11,008 nt of DNA, taken from assembly GCA_012511615.1 (NCBI GenBank), contig JAAZFS010000111.1, positions 1 through 11,008 of the forward strand, in the 5' to 3' direction. The notes beneath the pieces were generated by a model. It did not search any database, was not told the DNA's origin, and saw only the letters and a program-made list of their open reading frames with translations. Position numbers and translations under genes: made by a program. Origin of the DNA: Elusimicrobiota bacterium. GTDB lineage: Bacteria; CG03; SLGR01. Below, one piece after another: positions 6,257 to 11,008 of this stretch. Each line of letters starts with the position of its first letter. The stretch's first letter is position 1.

Positions 6257-7310
6257 AATCTATCCATCCCCCACCAGATAGAATATCACCCTTATAAAAA
6301 ACCGCTGCCTGACCTGGAGTAATGGCCCTCTGGGCATCCCTAAAAACAAGTTCTACCCCATCTGGCCCCTTGGGACTTACTAGGGCAGGAGCTGCCTTGT
6401 GGCGATATCTTATCTTTACCTTAAATTCTTCGGGTGATTCTAAGCTTTTCCTATCCAACCAGTTCAGATTATTAACTGAGAGATTTTTTAAGTAAAGGTC
6501 CTCATCAGAGCCAATCACCACCCTGTTTTCTACAGCATCTATCCTGATTACATAAACTGGACGGTTGTAGGCTCCCAGGCCCCGACGCTGGCCAACCGTA
6601 TAAGAAGCTATTCCCTGATGCCTGCCAACTTTTTTGCCAGATTTGGTCACTATATCACCGGGCTTAAAAATATCTTTATTGATAGTAAATTTGCCCATAT
6701 CTACCATCTCTTTTAAAAATTCCCGATAATCATCTTTTACGAAGCATATTTCTTGGCTTTCCGGGCGATCGTGGACCTCAAGCCCAAGTTCTCCAGCCAT
6801 CTTTTTAATTTCCTCCTTACGATAATTCCCGAGGGGAAATTTAATTTTAGAGAGTTGATGGCTCTTAAGAAGAAAAAGAAAATATGATTGGTCCTTCCAT
6901 TTATCTATTCCATTCTTAAGAAAACATACTCCGAATTTGTCCTGCTCAATTCTTGCGTAATGACCAGTAGCAAGAAAATCAACTCCCATATCAGCAGCTT
7001 TTTTCAATAGAAAATCAAATTTCAAACTACGGTTACAAACTGCACAGGGGTTTGGAGTTCTACCCTTGGAATATTCCTGGCAAAAATATCCTACTACTTT
7101 CTCATTGAAATTTTCTACACAATCAGAAATTTCAAGAGATATTCCTAATTTTTTGCTAACCTGATAGGCGGACTCTTCCGCCTCTTGGCTACAGCAGGAA
7201 TTTCCCCGACCTGTTGTGTAAACGGGGAATCTCATCATAACGCCCCGAACATCATAACCTTCTTCAAGAAGCAAGGCAGCCGCAACAGAGGAATCAAGAC
7301 CCCCACTCAT
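6255..7310 (-). CDS. mnmA: tRNA-specific 2-thiouridylase MnmA
   Basis: This enzyme adenylates and thiolates uridine 34 of tRNA Lys, Glu and Gln (s2U) using persulfide sulfur from a desulfurase relay. Visible are the PP-loop SGGLDSS at the very N-terminus, GRTPNPCAVCN with the catalytic C89, GHYARI, KDQSYFLF, and RPESQEICFV with the second catalytic C189. The C-terminal beta-barrel ends ITPGQAAVFYKGDILSGGGWID. The first ATG (7310) is doubtful. MnmA proteins normally begin with a short beta-strand before the PP-loop, and codons directly upstream read K-D-K-I-L-L-A in frame. No ATG, GTG or TTG lies between the in-frame stop at 7347-7349 and 7310, only ATA (7346) and CTG (7319), and no Shine-Dalgarno is visible. 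It is the last gene of the operon, 40 nt after the PPOX gene. Confidence 0.95.
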   Translation of the reverse strand: MSGGLDSSVAAALLLEEGYDVRGVMMRFPVYTTGRGNSCCSQEAEESAYQVSKKLGISLEISDCVENFNEKVVGYFCQEYSKGRTPNPCAVCNRSLKFDFLLKKAADMGVDFLATGHYARIEQDKFGVCFLKNGIDKWKDQSYFLFLLKSHQLSKIKFPLGNYRKEEIKKMAGELGLEVHDRPESQEICFVKDDYREFLKEMVDMGKFTINKDIFKPGDIVTKSGKKVGRHQGIASYTVGQRRGLGAYNRPVYVIRIDAVENRVVIGSDEDLYLKNLSVNNLNWLDRKSLESPEEFKVKIRYRHKAAPALVSPKGPDGVELVFRDAQRAITPGQAAVFYKGDILSGGGWID

Positions 7311-7350
7311 TGCAAGCAGTATTTTATCTTTTGTTTTTACAGGTATTTAT

Positions 7351-7746
7351 TTATACCAATTTTTTCCCTGCATCCTGTCCGCTAGATGAATGAAAAATTT
7401 CCTCTATTTTTATAAGAAGAGCCCCCTTTGCAGGAAAAACCTTTGAAACAGAACCCATCCACTTTTTTGCTTCCTCATATATTGGACCTTCTGTAAGATA
7501 AGTAGAGCTACCCTTTATCTGATAAGACTCCCTTTCAGTGCGTACTAAAATCGCAACTCTGGGATTGGCCAGTATATTGGAGAGGGTTTTATCCATATAA
7601 TTATCCACAACAACTATGGACTCATCATCTAGAAGATATTTTGCCCCAACATTTGATATGTTTGGTATACCATCCAGTGAAGAGGTCGCCAACTGATGAA
7701 CAGCTTCATTTACAAAAATATCCTTTACTTTTTCAGGTAATTTCAT
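7351..7746 (-). CDS. pyridoxamine 5'-phosphate oxidase-like flavin-binding protein
   Basis: A 131-residue split-barrel protein of the PPOX/FMN-binding superfamily. The sequence runs LPEKVKDIFVNEAVHQLATSSLDGIPNISNVGAKYLLDDESIVVVDNYMDKTLSNILANPRVAILV, then YQIKGSSTYLTEGP. This is the typical order of the small stand-alone members: a strand carrying LATSSxDGxPN, a second barrel strand with VVVDNY, the K-T-xx-N-I helix, and a NPRVAILV strand. Such proteins bind FMN or F420 and are thought to act in redox or detoxification chemistry; the true pyridoxine-pathway enzyme is longer and has more conserved residues. It starts 5 nt after the ilvD stop. AGGGA lies 12 nt upstream of the ATG, inside ilvD. 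No substrate can be named. Confidence 0.82.
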   Translation of the reverse strand: MKLPEKVKDIFVNEAVHQLATSSLDGIPNISNVGAKYLLDDESIVVVDNYMDKTLSNILANPRVAILVRTERESYQIKGSSTYLTEGPIYEEAKKWMGSVSKVFPAKGALLIKIEEIFHSSSGQDAGKKLV

Positions 7747-7751
7747 TTTTA

Positions 7752-9500
7752 TTAGTCTTCCCTGATTAAGACGGCTCCCTTATCTGCGCTCTGGGCATCT
7801 CCGGCATATCTGGCAAGCCATCCGCCGGTCACTTTCGTCTTAAATGCTGGCATTTCTTTTCTTCGACGCTCAATTTCTTCCTCCGAGATATTTAGGTTAA
7901 TCGTATTGTCATTTACATTGAGCTCTATTGGGTCGCCATCTTTTATCAAACCTATCTCACCGCCAGAGGCTGCCTCTGGTGAAATATGACCTACACATAG
8001 ACCCCGCGTACCACCGGAAAAGCGGCCATCTGTAATTAGGGCGGCCTTTATTTCAGCACCTTTAATGGCTGCGGTCGGAGAAAGCATCTCCTGCATACCG
8101 GGCCCCCCTTTTGGCCCTTCATACCTAATTACTACTACATCACCATCTTTGACTTTATTATCTAAAATAGCTTCAAGTGCTTCTTCTTGAGAATCATAAA
8201 CTTTTGCATGGCCATTAAAGTGCATCATGTCTTCTTCTACACCGCTTGTTTTAACCACAGATCCTTTACTGGCGATATTTCCAAAAAGTACAGCCAGCCC
8301 ACCTTCCTCGGAAAAAGCATTTTCGGTGCTTCTGATTATTTCCCCATCTGGATCAGGAGAATTGAGAACATAGTCCGAAAGTTTTCCGTAGACGGTTTTT
8401 TCGTCTAATTTAAGTTTTGATTTCCCACTGTCATAAACAGATTTTAAGATTGTCCCCATTCCTCCAACCTTATCCAAGTCTTCCATATGGACTTCAGGAC
8501 GGGAGGGAGAAATTTTTGTAACATTGGGAGTAAACTTTGAAAGCTCATTTATATACTCCAAGTCATACTCAATCCCGGCTTCATAGGCCAGTGCCAAAAG
8601 ATGCAGGACTGTATTGGTAGACCCCCCCATGGCAAGATCCAAGATAAAAGCATTATCCAGTGAACTCTTGGTTAATATATCCAGCGGCCTTATATCTTCT
8701 TCCAAAAGCTCCAAAAGTTTTTCGCCAGACTTTTTGACAAGTTCAATTCTTGCTGGATTCAGTTCAAACTGTCTTTCCCCATCAGCGGCGCTTTTGGTTG
8801 CTGGAATTGTTCCATTACCTGGAAGAGCAAATCCCAGTGCTTCGCCTAAAATATTCATAGAATTAGCAGTAAAGAGACCTGCACAACTTCCATAGCCCGG
8901 ACAGGCATTTTCTGCTAAAGACTCCAAGTCTTCCTTGGACATCTTTCCAGAAGTGTATCTACCCACCGCTTCAAAAATTGAAATCAGGTCAGTTTTATTG
9001 GAACCACAGCGCATTGGGCCCCCACTCACATATATTGCTGGGATATTCATTCTCACCATGGCATTAAACATGGCCGGCACAATCTTATCGCAGTTACCTA
9101 TCCCTATCCATGCATCACAAGGATGGGCCCCTATTATTGTCTCTATCTGATCAGTAATAAGCTCTCTGGAGGGTAATGAATATTTCATTCCAAAATGTCC
9201 CATGGCAATACCATCACAGACTGCACCGCCTATATTTGTATACCATACATTAACGCCTTTTTTTTCCAGCTCTTTCTTCAGTGTTTCTCCCAGTTTATCC
9301 AAATGGGCGTGGCCTGGAATTTGGTTTGTGTATGAATTAATTATGGTTACAAAAGGCTTATCAACATCTGTAATTTTTTTTAAGACTCCTTCAGCAACCA
9401 TCAATGAAGCTCCAGGAAGCATGTGGACTCCATCCTGATAGATTTTGCTACCTCTCTCTCTTAAACCGGTAATTCCTTCATTAATTTTTTTTGCGCTCAT
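7752..9500 (-). CDS. ilvD: dihydroxy-acid dehydratase (IlvD/Edd family)
   Basis: A 582-residue Fe-S dehydratase. IlvD removes water from 2,3-dihydroxy-3-methylbutanoate and its homologue in valine and isoleucine synthesis. Key segments are INSYTNQIPGHAHL (54-67), CDGIAMGH (95-102), SLPSRE (108-113), GNCDKIVPAM with Fe-S ligand C137, CPGYGSCAGLFTANSMN with C206 (and C200), GGSTNTVLHLLALA, and DGRFSGGTRGLCVGH with the catalytic serine. The C-terminal GWLARYAGDAQSADKGAVL also fits IlvD. The NSYT..PGH segment, where plant-type [2Fe-2S] enzymes have TPCN, places it in the E. coli-like group with an oxygen-labile cluster. There are no other ilv or leu genes nearby, so a sugar-acid dehydratase of the same family remains possible. 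The start is fixed by AAGGAG 8 nt upstream. Confidence 0.87.
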   Translation of the reverse strand: MSAKKINEGITGLRERGSKIYQDGVHMLPGASLMVAEGVLKKITDVDKPFVTIINSYTNQIPGHAHLDKLGETLKKELEKKGVNVWYTNIGGAVCDGIAMGHFGMKYSLPSRELITDQIETIIGAHPCDAWIGIGNCDKIVPAMFNAMVRMNIPAIYVSGGPMRCGSNKTDLISIFEAVGRYTSGKMSKEDLESLAENACPGYGSCAGLFTANSMNILGEALGFALPGNGTIPATKSAADGERQFELNPARIELVKKSGEKLLELLEEDIRPLDILTKSSLDNAFILDLAMGGSTNTVLHLLALAYEAGIEYDLEYINELSKFTPNVTKISPSRPEVHMEDLDKVGGMGTILKSVYDSGKSKLKLDEKTVYGKLSDYVLNSPDPDGEIIRSTENAFSEEGGLAVLFGNIASKGSVVKTSGVEEDMMHFNGHAKVYDSQEEALEAILDNKVKDGDVVVIRYEGPKGGPGMQEMLSPTAAIKGAEIKAALITDGRFSGGTRGLCVGHISPEAASGGEIGLIKDGDPIELNVNDNTINLNISEEEIERRRKEMPAFKTKVTGGWLARYAGDAQSADKGAVLIRED

Positions 9501-9508
9501 TCTATTTT

Positions 9509-9514
9509 CTCCTT
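9509..9514 (-). promoter_or_regulatory. ribosome binding site of ilvD overlapping the upstream stop codon
   Basis: AAGGAG lies 8 nt before the ilvD ATG (9500). It overlaps the TAA (9515-9513) of the UPF0282 gene, a layout that favours coupled translation. It is the best Shine-Dalgarno in the minus-strand operon. Confidence 0.75.
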
Positions 9515-10454
9515 ATTGTAATTTTGTTGTTCCGTAAAGTTCCCTGCCCATTTTAATATATTTTTCAGTATTAGTTTTACCAAGCACATATTTCCTATGC
9601 CAATCTTCGCTGACAGGCATATCTCTATAGAGTTTTTTTCTACCAGCCTCAAGAAGCATTTTATCTTGTTTCATAAAATCTGCGGCGCAAACCACTTTAT
9701 TTTTGCTCTCTGCCGACAAATCCTCCAGCCACTTTAAGCCCCGGCAATCCCTTAAGAGATGATGGTCAAGAATCACAGTGCCTATATTTTCAGATAGAAG
9801 CAAGGCATTTTCCCAGGCCTCCTCAATATTCTCCTTAGTGACCTCCGAAAGATAAAGTGGAGGACCATCGGCCAGAAGAATATCAGGAGCCCAATCCAGA
9901 ATCACCTCGATCGCCTCCCTATTTAAAAGCTGAATATCGGATGCATGGACAAAAACAAAGCCATTTTCCTCCACCCGAGTCATCATTACAGTTTTTTCAA
10001 TAGAACCGGGCTTACCATGCGGCAGAGGATCGGAAAAAGTCATAGGACCATAATGAGAACCCGGCGAATCTATCAAGTTAAAAACCGCGGCCAAATCATC
10101 ATAGCGACGGGCCTTGTCGGGAGTGAGAAACTCCCGGCTTTTACTGCGAAAGACTACATCTTTTTTAACCCTCACACTATCTAGGCTTAACTGATAGGGG
10201 TTGGCATCTTTAAGAGGCACATGATCTCCATGGAAATGGCTTATCACAATATCGGTCGCCTCTTTTAAGCGGGCCAGTATCTTTGACCTAATCATCTCCC
10301 CTACACCTACCTGAAAAGGATGAGGAAGAAGTCCATCGCCCTTATATCCAAGAGCAATCCCAGGATCAATCAGTATCTTGTGATTTCCAGTACTTATGAA
10401 AGTTGACATTCCTCTTACGCCGAGAGATTCTGCTCCCAAAATTTCAATAATCAT
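9513..10454 (-). CDS. UPF0282-type metallo-beta-lactamase-fold protein
   Basis: A 313-residue predicted metallohydrolase. The N-terminus MIIEILGAESLGVRGMSTFIST and ILIDPGIALGYKGDGLLPHPFQ match the UPF0282 family, whose function is unknown and whose members are mainly archaeal. The metal motif is SHFHGDHVPLKDANPYQ (H73, H75, D77 and H78). Further candidate metal ligands are HASD (H170, D173) and LDHHLLRD (H231-H232). A nuclease or hydrolase role is only a guess. I start the gene at the ATG 10454, which gives the family's usual N-terminus and sits one base after the S9 peptidase stop (TGA-G-ATG). A TTG at 10490 would add 12 residues and overlap that gene. The protein is encoded between a peptidase gene and ilvD, which gives no functional clue. 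Confidence 0.85.
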   Translation of the reverse strand: MIIEILGAESLGVRGMSTFISTGNHKILIDPGIALGYKGDGLLPHPFQVGVGEMIRSKILARLKEATDIVISHFHGDHVPLKDANPYQLSLDSVRVKKDVVFRSKSREFLTPDKARRYDDLAAVFNLIDSPGSHYGPMTFSDPLPHGKPGSIEKTVMMTRVEENGFVFVHASDIQLLNREAIEVILDWAPDILLADGPPLYLSEVTKENIEEAWENALLLSENIGTVILDHHLLRDCRGLKWLEDLSAESKNKVVCAADFMKQDKMLLEAGRKKLYRDMPVSEDWHRKYVLGKTNTEKYIKMGRELYGTTKLQ

Positions 10455-10455
10455 C

Positions 10456-11008
10456 TCAGTTTTCTGAGAATACTTTTCGGTAAAATGCAAACTCTCGCTT
10501 CAAGGCATCAAGTCTATTTTCCTGAAGTCTGAATCCGTGTCCTTCACCTTCGTATTCAATATATTCGTACTTTATTTTGCGTTTTTTTAAAACACTCGCT
10601 ACTTCTCTGGAACAGTCTGGAGCCACAACTTTGTCATCACTTCCCTGAAAAATAATCATAGGAGATTTTAATTTGTCCAGGTGGTTTATTGGAGAACGCT
10701 CCCTATACTTTTTTGAACTCTCTGAGAATTTTTCGCCTATCAGATTATCTGTATAATGCGATTCAAATTTGTGGGTATGCTCTGCAAGAGTAACAAGATT
10801 TCCTATTCCATAATAACTGGCACCGGCTTTTATCAGGTTAGGATACTCCGTCATTATTCTTTGCACCGTATATCCACCTGCACTGCTACCTCTTATAACT
10901 ACTCTATGGGGATCCACCTTTCCTTTTTTCACCAGAAATCCCACAAGATCTGCCAAATCAGAAATATCTTTCTCTCCCCATTCTGAGAGTAGTTCATCCC
11001 TATAGCGC
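10456..11008 (-). CDS. S9 prolyl-oligopeptidase-family peptidase, C-terminal fragment (5' end outside window)
   Basis: The last 183 residues of an alpha/beta-hydrolase peptidase of the S9 (acylaminoacyl-peptidase / DAP2-like) family; reading continues past the right edge. The visible part starts RYRDELLSEWGEKDISDLADLVGF, equivalent to the segment before the nucleophile elbow in S9 enzymes. The full triad is present: Ser in RGSSAGGY (visible residue 42), Asp in QGSDDKVVAP (125), and His in EGEGHGF (157). These are Ser-Asp-His in the family order. An internal TTG at 10956 is not the start, since upstream codons are clearly coding. Full-length relatives carry an N-terminal beta-propeller, which would lie outside the window. 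It is the most upstream visible gene of the minus-strand operon, and its TGA is one base from the next ATG. Confidence 0.92.
   Translation of the reverse strand, partial: RYRDELLSEWGEKDISDLADLVGFLVKKGKVDPHRVVIRGSSAGGYTVQRIMTEYPNLIKAGASYYGIGNLVTLAEHTHKFESHYTDNLIGEKFSESSKKYRERSPINHLDKLKSPMIIFQGSDDKVVAPDCSREVASVLKKRKIKYEYIEYEGEGHGFRLQENRLDALKREFAFYRKVFSEN

Noticed and set aside
7342..7357. GGTAT-TTATTT-ATACC hairpin between the PPOX gene and mnmA, as a terminator
   Set aside because: A 5-bp AT-rich stem with no following T tract on the minus strand; too weak to separate the two genes.
10455..10490. TTG at 10490 as the UPF0282 start, adding 12 residues
   Set aside because: It overlaps the upstream gene by 35 nt, lacks a ribosome site at proper distance, and the extra residues are outside the family's usual N-terminus; ATG 10454 fits better.

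Overview
The window looks like a low-GC (roughly 40% by eye), densely packed bacterial genome. Genes are separated by 1-40 nt inside operons, and convergent genes overlap or nearly touch. The best clue to the organism is the sucrose-phosphate-synthase-like protein at 1291-2745. It resembles the Halothermothrix orenii enzyme as I remember it, and a UPF0282 metallo-beta-lactamase-fold gene (a family known mainly from archaea) is also present. An anaerobic Firmicute near the Halanaerobiales is my best guess. This is inference; there is no rRNA or other marker here.

Layout. (1) 1-305, plus strand: the C-terminal end of a GT4 glycosyltransferase, overlapping tail to tail with the next operon. (2) 5439-298, minus strand: a three-gene operon in the order GH65 disaccharide phosphorylase fused to a C-terminal CBS pair, sucrose-phosphate-synthase-like GT4, and a PfkB-fold protein whose two signature catalytic motifs are degraded. 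(3) 5440-5604: a divergent promoter region with a perfect 7-bp-arm palindrome placed about 60 bp upstream of both predicted start points. (4) 5605-6246, plus strand: beta-phosphoglucomutase. (5) 11008-6255, minus strand: a five-gene run of S9 peptidase (5'-truncated by the window edge), UPF0282 MBL protein, IlvD dehydratase, PPOX-like flavoprotein and MnmA tRNA thiolase.

How the genes fit together. GH65 phosphorylases make or use beta-glucose 1-phosphate, which beta-phosphoglucomutase interconverts with glucose 6-phosphate. Their genes lie head to head and share a control region. The SPS-like enzyme would join a sugar nucleotide to fructose 6-phosphate, giving sucrose 6-phosphate or a relative. 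Synthesis and phosphorolysis of glucosides therefore sit in one operon. A CBS pair that could sense adenine nucleotides is fused to the phosphorylase, and a probable pseudokinase lies at the operon's end. This is the most interesting part of the window: a candidate energy-regulated circuit for sucrose or disaccharide reserves or compatible solutes. No sucrose-phosphate phosphatase is visible. The downstream minus-strand operon looks like mixed housekeeping genes. Its main oddity is mnmA, which has no usable start codon where the first beta-strand should begin.
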